Shown: in pieces, positions 8,962 through 16,868 of the stretch
How positions within the stretch are numbered: position 1 is the stretch's first letter
Layout: every line of letters starts with the position of its first letter
Origin: Bacillota bacterium
GTDB lineage: Bacteria > Bacillota > Clostridia > Christensenellales > SZUA-584
Length of the DNA stretch: 63,078 bases
Assembly: GCA_023391105.1 (NCBI GenBank)
Contig: JAEWBO010000038.1
Coordinates: 1 to 63,078, forward strand
Reading direction: 5' to 3'
Program-made: the position numbers and the translations under genes
Notes under the pieces: model-generated
Databases searched by the model: none
What the model saw: the letters and a program-made list of their open reading frames with translations, nothing else
What the model was told of the DNA's origin: nothing

Positions 8962-9456
8962 ATGTCATTGGCGGCTTATGACCGGGATGCGGCGGTCGCG
9001 TATGCGCGAAAGTGGGCGCTGTCTCGCAACCCAAAGTATTACGATTATGATAAACTTGGCGGAGACTGCACCAACTTTGTTTCGCAGTGCCTTTATGCGG
9101 GCGGCGGCGTCATGAACCATAAGCCGACGTTTGGCTGGTATTACATCAGCGCCAACAATCACTCGCCGTCTTGGACGGGCGTGCCCTATCTTTATAACTT
9201 TCTCGTGCGAAAATCCGGCGTGGGGCCTGTCGGCAAAGAGGTCTCCATGGATGAGGTACAGCCGGGGGATATTTCACAGTTTGCGGGCACGTCGTCGCGC
9301 TTTTCCCATACACAGCTGATCATGTCTGTGGATAAAGGCGCAGGGTTGGATGGTATCCGTGTTGCCACACACACGTTCGACAGCCTTGACCGCTCTCTTT
9401 CTTCGTATCAGTTTTTAGACATTCGTTTCATTCATATTCTCGGCGTGAGAAAGTAG
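8962..9456 (+). CDS. Amidase_6-type putative cysteine amidase
   Basis: 164 residues. It starts with the domain signature AAVAYARKWALSRNP and GGDCTNFVSQCLYAGG, where Cys is the expected nucleophile. W-Y segments follow and HTQLI near residue 115 holds the likely catalytic His. This Clostridia/Bacilli domain often sits on secreted wall proteins, but here it has no signal peptide and stands alone. Substrate unknown. ATG 8962 is preceded by AAGGAG. The last 42 bases overlap the convergent EamA gene. Confidence 0.75.
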   Translation: MSLAAYDRDAAVAYARKWALSRNPKYYDYDKLGGDCTNFVSQCLYAGGGVMNHKPTFGWYYISANNHSPSWTGVPYLYNFLVRKSGVGPVGKEVSMDEVQPGDISQFAGTSSRFSHTQLIMSVDKGAGLDGIRVATHTFDSLDRSLSSYQFLDIRFIHILGVRK

Positions 9457-10371
9457 CGGTTCGGCTGAGGTTTTCGTTTGCTTTTTGATACCGATCAGCG
9501 CCATACCGCATATCACGAGCGCGCCGCCCACCCATTGCTCGAAGCCCGCGTGTTCGCCAAGCAGCAAGACGGAAAGCAGCAGGGATGTGAACGGCATCAT
9601 ACCGGTAAAAGCGGCGGCGGTGCTGGCATTGCAGCGTTTGATGCCCGCGTACCAGCAGATGAAGGCAAGCGCCGTCACGAACACGCCGTACCAGACGAGC
9701 GCCAACCATTCCGTGATACCGAGAACGCCCAGCTTTTCAATCGGCTGTTCAAACATCATCGGCACAATGCAGAAAACAAGCGCAAACGCCGATACCAGTG
9801 TGGTTTGCACGATCGGATCAAGCGGGGCATGTTTTTCGGCTTTTACGGCACTAATGCGCGACATGATATTAAACGCTGATTCACTTGCCGCGGCACCGAT
9901 GACGAGCAGGTTTCCTAATAAATGCTCCGCAGACAGATGACTGGTGGCAAGCCCCTGTATGAGCAGCACGCCCCCGACGGTGCAGACGACACCGGTGAGA
10001 CTCAGCGGTGAGACGCGCTCCTTGAGAAAGCCCCATGCGAGCACAGCTGTAATGGCGGGCGTGGCGCCTGTCAGCAGCCCCGCTTCGCTTGTGCTTGTGC
10101 GCAATATGCCCTGAAGCAAAAATAGCCGAAAAAGGAATATGCCGAACAGCGCCTGCAGCAATAGCATCACAACATCTGAACGGCGCATTTGTTTGATTGA
10201 TTGTTTCAGCTTGCCTGCGCAAAGCGGCAGCAGCGCAATCAGCGCGAATGCAAGGCTCACTGCCGTGATTGTGAACGTGCCGACATGGCCGGACAAAAGC
10301 CTTGCGGATACGACCGATGAGCCCGCTAGCGCAAACGCTCCGGTGAGATAGAGTGGCCCGGATAATTTCAA
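9415..10371 (-). CDS. EamA/DMT-superfamily transporter
   Basis: 318 residues with about ten hydrophobic helices in two homologous halves, each ending in a G-x-x-L-x-x-x-G pattern (VVCTVGGVLLIQG; GGALVICGMALIGI). Members export or import amino acids and metabolites. The start is a TTG behind GGGAGGTAAAAC; the open frame runs another 218 codons upstream, but that part lies inside the divergent regulator gene and is not transporter-like. Divergent to a MocR regulator, which is its likely controller. Its 3' end overlaps the Amidase_6 gene by 42 bases. Confidence 0.85.
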   Translation of the reverse strand: MKLSGPLYLTGAFALAGSSVVSARLLSGHVGTFTITAVSLAFALIALLPLCAGKLKQSIKQMRRSDVVMLLLQALFGIFLFRLFLLQGILRTSTSEAGLLTGATPAITAVLAWGFLKERVSPLSLTGVVCTVGGVLLIQGLATSHLSAEHLLGNLLVIGAAASESAFNIMSRISAVKAEKHAPLDPIVQTTLVSAFALVFCIVPMMFEQPIEKLGVLGITEWLALVWYGVFVTALAFICWYAGIKRCNASTAAAFTGMMPFTSLLLSVLLLGEHAGFEQWVGGALVICGMALIGIKKQTKTSAEPLLSHAENMNETNV

Positions 10372-10429
10372 AGTTTTACCTCCCGTCGTTTTCAAAGCCG
10401 TTAATCTGTGATATGATTCTACTAAACAA

Positions 10430-10477
10430 ACTGGTTTGCTGAAAGTGCCAGTAAGGCGCGAATTTGAGCAGGCCAGT
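10430..10477 (+). promoter_or_regulatory. Candidate MocR operator in the EamA/MocR divergent spacer
   Basis: Three copies of a 5-bp word lie between the two divergent genes: ACTGG at 10430, and CCAGT at 10448 and 10473. The latter two are direct repeats 25 bp apart. MocR regulators often bind paired direct repeats next to their own promoter. The word is short, so this is only a suggestion. Confidence 0.35.
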
Positions 10478-10488
10478 TGGAGGCTGTC

Positions 10489-11886
10489 ATGTGGGGAATT
10501 GAGCTGAACAGGGAAAGCGATGTGCCAATTAAGCGGCAGATATACGAGGCGTTTAAACAGCGCATGATGAACGGAAGTCTCGAGGAGGGGGACGCGATGC
10601 CCTCCACGCGTGAGCTTGCGTCGGCGCTGTCCGTATCGCGAAGCACCGCCTGCGAGGCATATGATATGCTGCTCGCCGAAGGCTTCATTATTGCACATCA
10701 GGGCGCGCCCACACGTGTGGCGCCCGGGCTGATTGTGGATGGAAGCCCTGAGCAAAAGCCTCGAAGAAAAGCACGAAGCGAAAAGAAGTATGCGGCGGAC
10801 TTTAAAACGGGGCAGCCCGATTTGCGGGCGTTTCCGCGTTTTTCGTTTGAGCAGAGCCTTAAAAAAGCCACAACAGAGCTGTCGCTTGCGTCTTTTGGTT
10901 ATTCGGGGGCACAAGGGTCGCTGCCGCTGCGTGAAGAGATCGCGGCATACCTTAATCGAAGCCGCGGCATAAAAGCCGATCCGCAGGATATATTCATCAC
11001 CGCGGGCGCGACTCACGCGCTGCACGTGATTGCCGAGCTATTAAGAGAGCAGAGCAGCGACATACTCATTGAAGACCCGTGCCACACGGGCATGCTCCAG
11101 GCCTTTGTGCTTAGAGGGTTTAAGCCGATATCCGTCCCCGTGGATGAAGCGGGTATGCGTACAGATAAGCTTGAAGCAGTGCGTGGTTGTCCGGTATATG
11201 TCACGCCGTCGCATCAGTTCCCCTTGGGCGGCATACTGAGCGCCACACGGCGGGCGGCGCTGATACGCTTCGCCCATGAACATGAAAGCTACGTTATTGA
11301 GGACGATTACGACAGCGAGTTCCGTTATGAGGGTGAGCCCATCGCGCCGCTTTACGCGATGGACCCGCAGCGGGTGATCTATGTGGGCACGTTCAGCAAA
11401 GTGCTTTATCCCGCGCTTCGTATCGGCTATGTGATACTGCCGCGACAGCTGCAAAAACGCTGGATCAAGCTTCGCACCTACACGGACGTGCAAAACCCCG
11501 TTTTTGAGCAGGCCGCGCTGACCGACTTTTTACAGACACGCAGGCTGGACCGACATATCCAGAAAATGCGCAGGCTTTACGGCACGCGCCGCCGCATATT
11601 GCTCAAAAGCCTTGGCGATGCGTTCGGGAATTCATGGCGGCCGTGGGGAGATGCAACAGGGCTACACATTGCCGTGCAGTTTGATGGGCTGCGCTTTGAT
11701 CAGAGCGTCGAGGCGATATGCAAAGAGCAGGGCATCCGTGTCACATCGGTGGCGCGTTACTGTATCGAGAAAGGGCATCATGAAGACAAGCTGCTGCTGG
11801 GCTACGGGCATTTGAACAATGATGAGATTGAAAAAGGCGTGCGCTTGCTTTGTATCGCCATGTGCGGCTACCTGCCACATTTATAG
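10489..11886 (+). CDS. MocR-family regulator (GntR-HTH fused to aminotransferase-like domain)
   Basis: 465 residues. The winged helix (about 5-70) reads DAMPSTRELASALSVSRSTACEAYDMLLAEGF, a GntR fold. A linker leads to a fold-type-I PLP domain with AGATHALHVIAELL, DDYDSEFRYEGEP and GTFSKVLYPALRIGY, where Lys is the PLP Schiff-base residue. PLP or an amino-acid adduct acts as effector in this family (GabR, PdxR). ATG 10489 follows GGAGGCTGTC. The divergent EamA transporter is the probable target. Confidence 0.92.
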   Translation: MWGIELNRESDVPIKRQIYEAFKQRMMNGSLEEGDAMPSTRELASALSVSRSTACEAYDMLLAEGFIIAHQGAPTRVAPGLIVDGSPEQKPRRKARSEKKYAADFKTGQPDLRAFPRFSFEQSLKKATTELSLASFGYSGAQGSLPLREEIAAYLNRSRGIKADPQDIFITAGATHALHVIAELLREQSSDILIEDPCHTGMLQAFVLRGFKPISVPVDEAGMRTDKLEAVRGCPVYVTPSHQFPLGGILSATRRAALIRFAHEHESYVIEDDYDSEFRYEGEPIAPLYAMDPQRVIYVGTFSKVLYPALRIGYVILPRQLQKRWIKLRTYTDVQNPVFEQAALTDFLQTRRLDRHIQKMRRLYGTRRRILLKSLGDAFGNSWRPWGDATGLHIAVQFDGLRFDQSVEAICKEQGIRVTSVARYCIEKGHHEDKLLLGYGHLNNDEIEKGVRLLCIAMCGYLPHL

Positions 11887-11922
11887 GACTTCGGCCCGAA
11901 TCCGAACTTTGCACGAAAATTC

Positions 11923-11951
11923 TTGTATTATTGCCGTTAAAAGTTTATAAT
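11923..11951 (+). promoter_or_regulatory. Promoter of typA
   Basis: TTGTAT (11923-11928) and TATAAT (11946-11951) are separated by exactly 17 bp and lie 35 bases before the typA start. Confidence 0.75.
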
Positions 11952-11986
11952 CATTTGCGTTCAAGAATAGAGAAACTGGGGTAACT

Positions 11987-13801
11987 ATGCATAAACAGGA
12001 GAATATAAGAAACATTGCGATCGTGGCACACGTTGACCATGGCAAAACAACGCTTGTCGATCAGATGCTGCGGCAGTCGGGAATATTCCGCGTAAACGAA
12101 GTGGTGCGTGAGCGCGTGATGGATTCGGAGGATTTGGAAAAGGAGAGGGGAATTACAATCCTCTCTAAGAATACAGCCGTCGAATATAAGGGGACGAAAA
12201 TCAATATCGTGGATACGCCGGGGCACGCGGACTTTGGCGGTGAGGTGGAGCGCGTGCTGACCATGGTCGACGGCGTGCTGCTGCTGGTGGATGCGTTTGA
12301 AGGCTGCATGCCGCAAACGCGCTTCGTATTGAAAAAAGCGCTGATGCTGGGTAAGCACGTCATTGCGGTGATCAACAAGGTGGACAGGCCGGGTGCGCGC
12401 CCTGAAACGGTGCTGGACGGTATTATTGACCTTTTTATCGAGCTGGACGCGGCGGAGGATCAGCTGGATTTTCCCGTGGTGTATGCGTCCGCCAAGGCCG
12501 GAACGGCATCCATAAAGCTGGATGACGAGATGACGGATATCACGCCGCTTTTTGACGCGATCATCGAGCATGTGCCCATGCCTGAGGGTGAGCCCGAAGG
12601 GCCGTTTCAGATGCTGGTGTCCAGCATCGATTACGATGAATATCTGGGACGCATTGCGATCGGGCGCATCGAGCGCGGCTCTGCCCAAAGAAATTTGGCG
12701 GCGGCGCTTTGCCGTCAGGACGGATCGGTGCAAAACGTCAAGATCACGAGGCTTTTTGAATTTTCAGGGCTCAAGCGTAAGGAGACGGAAAGCGCGCGCT
12801 TTGGGGATATCGTGGCTATCGCGGGGCTGCCCGATGTTAATATCGGCGAAACGATATGTGATGCCGAATGCATTGAACCGCTGCCGTTTGTCAAGATAGA
12901 CGAGCCCACGGTATCGATGAACTTTATCGTCAACAACAGTCCGTTTGCGGGTCGTGAGGGAAAATACGTGACCTCGCGGAATTTGCGCGAGCGGCTTTGG
13001 CGTGAGATGGAGACGAACTTAAGCCTTAAGGTGGAGGAAACGGATTCGACCGATTCGTTCAAGGTATCGGGTCGCGGGGAGCTTCATCTTTCTATACTGA
13101 TTGAAACCATGCGGCGCGAGGGGTTTGAGTTTTCGGTGTCGCGCCCGCGCGTGATACTTAAAAAAGAAGACGGCGTTACTATGGAGCCGTATGAGCTGCT
13201 CATGATTGATGTGCCGGGAGATTACGCAGGTGTTGTCATTGAAAAGCTAGGGCCAAGGAAAGCGTCGCTCGTGGATATGAGCACAAACGCAGGCACAACG
13301 CGCATGTCGTTTAACATTCCGTCGCGCGGGCTGATCGGTTACCGCAACGAATTTATGACGGACACCAAGGGTAACGGCATACTGAATCATATTTTCTGCG
13401 GTTATAAGGAATGGTCGGGCGACATCGCCGAGCGTCAGCGAGGCTCCATTATTGCGCACGAGCAGGGCGATTCCACTGCGTACGGCCTTTTCAATGCGCA
13501 GGAGCGTGGCAGACTTTTCATCGGTGCGGGCGTGCCCGTTTATTCTGGCATGGTCGTGGGCGAAAACGCGCGTCAGGAAGATATCGTGATAAACATCTGC
13601 AAGAAAAAGCAGCTGACCAACACACGCGCGTCCGGCTCAGATGAAGCGCTGCGCTTAACACCCGCCACGGTACTTAGCCTTGAGCAGTCGCTTGAGTTCA
13701 TCGCGGACGATGAGCTCGTCGAGGTGACGCCCAAGAACATCAGACTTCGCAAGGCTGTGCTGGATAAGGGTGACAGAGCCAAGCTCATGAAGGCAAACTA
13801 A
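11987..13801 (+). CDS. typA: Ribosome-binding GTPase TypA/BipA
   Basis: 604 residues, full length. The GTPase motifs are visible: AHVDHGKTTLVDQ (P-loop), RGITI (switch I), DTPGHADF (G3), NKVDRPGA (G4) and SAKAG (G5). EF-G-like domains II, III and V and the BipA-specific C-terminal domain follow (SRGLIGYRNEFMTDT). It acts on the ribosome in 50S assembly and stress adaptation. It has its own promoter and ends at a hairpin shared with the convergent gene. Confidence 0.97.
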   Translation: MHKQENIRNIAIVAHVDHGKTTLVDQMLRQSGIFRVNEVVRERVMDSEDLEKERGITILSKNTAVEYKGTKINIVDTPGHADFGGEVERVLTMVDGVLLLVDAFEGCMPQTRFVLKKALMLGKHVIAVINKVDRPGARPETVLDGIIDLFIELDAAEDQLDFPVVYASAKAGTASIKLDDEMTDITPLFDAIIEHVPMPEGEPEGPFQMLVSSIDYDEYLGRIAIGRIERGSAQRNLAAALCRQDGSVQNVKITRLFEFSGLKRKETESARFGDIVAIAGLPDVNIGETICDAECIEPLPFVKIDEPTVSMNFIVNNSPFAGREGKYVTSRNLRERLWREMETNLSLKVEETDSTDSFKVSGRGELHLSILIETMRREGFEFSVSRPRVILKKEDGVTMEPYELLMIDVPGDYAGVVIEKLGPRKASLVDMSTNAGTTRMSFNIPSRGLIGYRNEFMTDTKGNGILNHIFCGYKEWSGDIAERQRGSIIAHEQGDSTAYGLFNAQERGRLFIGAGVPVYSGMVVGENARQEDIVINICKKKQLTNTRASGSDEALRLTPATVLSLEQSLEFIADDELVEVTPKNIRLRKAVLDKGDRAKLMKAN

Positions 13802-13816
13802 TCACTGATAATGAGA

Positions 13817-13844
13817 ACGGGCAGAGGCTTTCGCTTTTGCCCGT
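13817..13844 (+). terminator. Terminator between convergent typA and DUF6483 gene
   Basis: A 7-bp stem, ACGGGCA against TGCCCGT, has a 14-base loop and is followed by a T-rich run. It lies in the 60-base spacer of two convergent genes. Confidence 0.65.
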
Positions 13845-13860
13845 ATTATTTTATACTCGG

Positions 13861-14235
13861 CTAAAATAAGCCACCAATTTCCACGCCCAAAATAGCAGTG
13901 ATTTGCTTGAGCCCGTCCTTGATCTCCTCACGAGAAAAGTTGCTGCTCTCCAGCTCGTCGTCAGATAAGGCGTTGATGGTATCATAGAAATCCAGCGCGA
14001 TGCGCGCGTGATCGGCGTTGCCGCTTTCAATAGACTCATAGAGCAGATCCTCGGCTTCACAGAGCTTTCTTTGCGACACAAGCGCCGTCAGATTGGCGTA
14101 AAGCATATCCGTCTGCGTGAGGTTCGCTTCATCGATGATTTCATATTTGAACAGGTCTTTGCCAAACAAAACCTTGGCGATAAACCGCACCATATCTTCA
14201 ATCTGACGCATCAGATAATCCTTTTGAAAATACAT
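13861..14235 (-). CDS. DUF6483-like small helical protein
   Basis: 124 residues, predicted almost wholly helical, beginning MYFQKDYLMRQIEDMVRFIAK. The N-terminal (E/Q)-x-DY-L-M-R-x-I pattern and size match my memory of the DUF6483 family found in Clostridia. No function is known. It has no signal peptide or membrane segment. The middle part (YANLTALVSQRKLCEAEDLLYE) is reminiscent of a TPR-like helix pair. It is monocistronic and convergent with typA. Confidence 0.6.
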   Translation of the reverse strand: MYFQKDYLMRQIEDMVRFIAKVLFGKDLFKYEIIDEANLTQTDMLYANLTALVSQRKLCEAEDLLYESIESGNADHARIALDFYDTINALSDDELESSNFSREEIKDGLKQITAILGVEIGGLF

Positions 14236-14372
14236 CTTTCATCCTGCCTTTCAATTTCACATCCATATTATATACATAAAACCATGCATGAAGGAAACGA
14301 ATTTTGTAAGCATTGCTGAAAATTATGCCGGATGATAGTATAGAGAATATTATAATGTTATGGAGTCTTGTT

Positions 14373-14870
14373 ATGATTGGTATTCAGTTTGAAGCGCTTA
14401 AACTCCCGCATTTGCATAAGGTTCTGGATATCTATATGCATTACGTCCTTAATACCACATCGACGTTTCATGCGCGAACGCTAAACGAAAAGGATATGCA
14501 GGAGATGGTGCTTTTCGGGAGCTCAATATACAAAACGTTCGTGATATTGAGTGAGGGTGAGTTGTGCGGCTATGTGATATTGGGGCCGTATAAGAAAAGG
14601 GAAGCGTATAACGGCACGGCAGAGGTCACGATTTATTTACGGCATGACAAAACGGGCTGCGGAATCGGCAGCCAAGCGGTTGAGTTCATTGAGGATTATG
14701 CGCGCTCAAAAGGTAAACATGTGCTGATCGCCACGATATGCGGTGAAAACACCGCCAGTATTCGCTTGTTTGAGAAGCAGGGCTTTGAGAAATGCGCCCA
14801 TTATAAAGAGGTTGGTCAAAAATTCGGCAAGCTTTTGGATGTGGTGGCATATCAAAAGATTATAGATTGA
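14373..14870 (+). CDS. GNAT-family N-acetyltransferase
   Basis: 165 residues with a C-terminal GNAT fold: VTIYLRHDKTGCGIGSQAVEF holds the acetyl-CoA pyrophosphate-binding G-x-G-x-G/S pattern, and NTASIRLFEKQGFEKCAHYKEVG is the RimI/PAT-like motif B. The closest look-alikes are phosphinothricin-acetyltransferase-type enzymes; the substrate is unknown. ATG 14373 has TGGAG upstream. A promoter with TTGCTG (14313) and TAGTAT (14336), 17 bp apart, precedes it. Confidence 0.8.
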   Translation: MIGIQFEALKLPHLHKVLDIYMHYVLNTTSTFHARTLNEKDMQEMVLFGSSIYKTFVILSEGELCGYVILGPYKKREAYNGTAEVTIYLRHDKTGCGIGSQAVEFIEDYARSKGKHVLIATICGENTASIRLFEKQGFEKCAHYKEVGQKFGKLLDVVAYQKIID

Positions 14871-15125
14871 TTCTGCGTTCCCCTTTATGTTAATATCCTG
14901 CCGATTTGAGCAAGCATTCATTTTGAATTTTTTCGTCACATTCGTGTTGCTGTAAAACAAGTATCCCAATAAGCAGATAGCATATGGCTTCGTTGACATT
15001 TGTGATGGTTAAGTTTATCATATATCTAAGCACAATGTTCATTAACTCGTTAATAATTAAAACAAGCTCAATAAAAAGCCCAATGGTCAATTAACAAAAT
15101 ATACAAACAGCCGGTGGAGGACGAT

Positions 15126-16145
15126 ATGAATTTTTTTAAGAAGGCAACTATGTTGGTATTGGTGCTTGCGATGTTTGCCGTACTTGCGGCATGTTCGGGA
15201 ACGGCCGTGGCAGAGAGCGAGATGAGCGAGGCATCCGCAGATGAGCAGCTTTATATTGGATTTGTGCAAATCGGTGCTGAGTCTGACTGGCGTATGGCGA
15301 ACACCAAGTCGATGCAAGATACCTTCACGCAAGACAAAGGCTATAAATTTGAAATGGTGGACTGCCAGCAGCAGACCCGCAAGCAGATCACAGCCATACG
15401 TGACTTTATTCAGAAAGGTGTTGACTACATAGTCCTTGCACCTAATACCGAAGCCGGTTGGGACACGGTTTTAGGCGAGGCGAAGGAAGCGGCAATCCCC
15501 GTGATTATCGTTGACCGTATGATCGATACAGAAGATGAAAACCTGTTTAAAGCTTGGGTTGGTTCCGACTTCAAACAAGAAGGTTATGATGCGGTGACAG
15601 CGCTTGCGACGGTTCTTTATGACATTAGAGGAATCAGCAGGGATGAAGAAATTAACATCGTGACACTTCAGGGCACAATGGACTCTACCGCTCAGATTGG
15701 CCGTACAAATGGTTTTGAAGAGAAGATGGCTGACTATCCGAACTGGAAGATGCTTGACAGACAGTCTGGCGACTTCACACAGGAGAGAGGTCAGGAAGTG
15801 ATGAAATCGTTCCTTATGTCTTATGAAGATATCGACGTCGTTATCGCTGAAAACGACAACATGGCGTTTGGAGCGATCGCGGCTATTGAAGCGGCCGGCA
15901 AGACCTGCGGATCAAAAGGCGATATCGTGATGCTTTCCTTCGATGCCGTGAAAGCCGCGTTCGAGATGATGATCGCGGGTAAGATCGACGTTGACGTTGA
16001 GTGCAATCCGTTGCATGGTCCCCGTGTAGAGGGCATCATTCAGGCGCTCGAAGCCGGTAAAAAAGTTGAAAAGATTTTGTACGTCACAGAAGAGACATTC
16101 TACGCTGCGGATGCTGAAAGGATTATGCCCACACGTGCTTATTAA
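15126..16145 (+). CDS. Orphan sugar-binding lipoprotein (periplasmic-binding type, YtfQ/RbsB-like)
   Basis: 339 residues. Signal peptide with lipobox LAAC around residue 23, then a type-I periplasmic-binding fold of the ribose/galactofuranose class: GAESDWRMANTKSMQ, DYIVLAPNTEAGWD, IPVIIVDRMID and AENDNMAFGAIAAIEAAG. Such proteins deliver sugars to an ABC importer or to a chemoreceptor. No permease or ATPase gene follows; the 3' neighbours are a decayed chemoreceptor tail and an intact chemoreceptor, so a sensing role is a fair inference. GGAGG precedes ATG 15126. Confidence 0.88.
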   Translation: MNFFKKATMLVLVLAMFAVLAACSGTAVAESEMSEASADEQLYIGFVQIGAESDWRMANTKSMQDTFTQDKGYKFEMVDCQQQTRKQITAIRDFIQKGVDYIVLAPNTEAGWDTVLGEAKEAAIPVIIVDRMIDTEDENLFKAWVGSDFKQEGYDAVTALATVLYDIRGISRDEEINIVTLQGTMDSTAQIGRTNGFEEKMADYPNWKMLDRQSGDFTQERGQEVMKSFLMSYEDIDVVIAENDNMAFGAIAAIEAAGKTCGSKGDIVMLSFDAVKAAFEMMIAGKIDVDVECNPLHGPRVEGIIQALEAGKKVEKILYVTEETFYAADAERIMPTRAY

Positions 16146-16161
16146 GATCAGTTCGGCATGC

Positions 16162-16296
16162 CTGATCGTGATGCTTAAAATTAAGTTTAGAAGCGCGTCT
16201 GATCGGCTATCTCTTTTCGGAAGTCCAAAAGAAGCGCTAATTTATAAAGATAAGACGTCGATTGAGCTTGGCGATAGAGATTTAGAGAAGTCCTAA
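16162..16296 (+). pseudogene. Relic of a chemoreceptor (MCP) C-terminal tail
   Basis: A 45-codon open stretch begins 16 bases after the binding-protein stop. Its last codons read SIELGDRDLEKS. They align with the last residues of the two intact receptors in this island (SIEFGDRDFGKY and LIELGDGDFGKY), and the DNA itself is recognisably similar to the end of the 16869-19151 gene. All upstream receptor parts are missing. I read it as what remains of an MCP gene that once followed the binding-protein gene. Confidence 0.8.
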
Positions 16297-16398
16297 ACGG
16301 CTATCCGCAGACAAATAAATGGATCGACGCAGAGACAGTAAGATTCGGGATATTTTGTATCATATTTTAATTTTATTTGTAAGAAATAACGATACATA

Positions 16399-16422
16399 TA
16401 AGGACGAGCGATCGTCTTTTTT
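16399..16422 (+). terminator. Terminator-like hairpin after the MCP relic
   Basis: GGACGA against TCGTCT with loop GCGA is followed by a run of Ts. It would end transcripts coming from the binding-protein gene. Confidence 0.6.
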
Positions 16423-16770
16423 GTTTCATTTGTTTTAAAAGTTCCATATGGAAAATGAGTCTGAATAGTCAGGCGAAATGCAGCTGGTATAAGTTGCAAA
16501 ATTAGAGGCATTAAGCTCTTGAATGATAAAAACGATATACTATTCGATATAGGTAGAAACAGTATTATCATCCTCTATCAGACTGGGAGCACATTAATAA
16601 CAGTATAGAAAAGAGGTGAGATAGAATAGAGGATGTGGATTGAATACTCTTAAACTATCGGTTTTTTTATATCAAAGGTGTTCAGACTGTATGGAAAATG
16701 ACAGCACAGGACAAATACTTCAAGCAAGAAAATATTCAAAAAAATAATTCGTAATAATTATTAATACTAT

Positions 16771-16797
16771 TAAGGATTTTTTAAGATATACCGATAT
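16771..16797 (+). promoter_or_regulatory. Sigma-D (FliA/SigD)-type promoter of the Cache-MCP gene
   Basis: TAAG, 15 bases, ACCGATAT. The motility sigma factor consensus is TAAA-N15-GCCGATAT, so each half differs by one base. It sits 71 bases before the receptor start, as expected for a motility-regulon gene. Confidence 0.7.
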
Positions 16798-16868
16798 ATA
16801 AAGAAGACAAAGATCGTGTTTGTCTGCTAACATTGCGCTATCAGGATATAACGAAAGGGAGATGGAAC

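Larger units (their letters stand above)
16297..16868 (+). other. Gene-free leader region between MCP relic and intact MCP
   Basis: 572 AT-rich bases with no convincing gene. It contains a terminator-like hairpin (16399-16422) and a sigma-D-type promoter (16771-16797). An 18-codon ATG frame at 16691 has no family resemblance and no good ribosome site. Confidence 0.6.

Noticed and set aside
9415..11025. A 536-codon minus-strand frame as one long fusion protein
   Set aside because: Only the last 318 residues are transporter-like. The rest lies antisense inside the MocR gene, and a TTG with GGGAGGT sits exactly at the transporter's N-terminus.
16691..16747. An 18-codon peptide gene before the Cache-MCP
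   Set aside because: No convincing ribosome site and it ends in low-complexity AT-rich sequence; likely chance.
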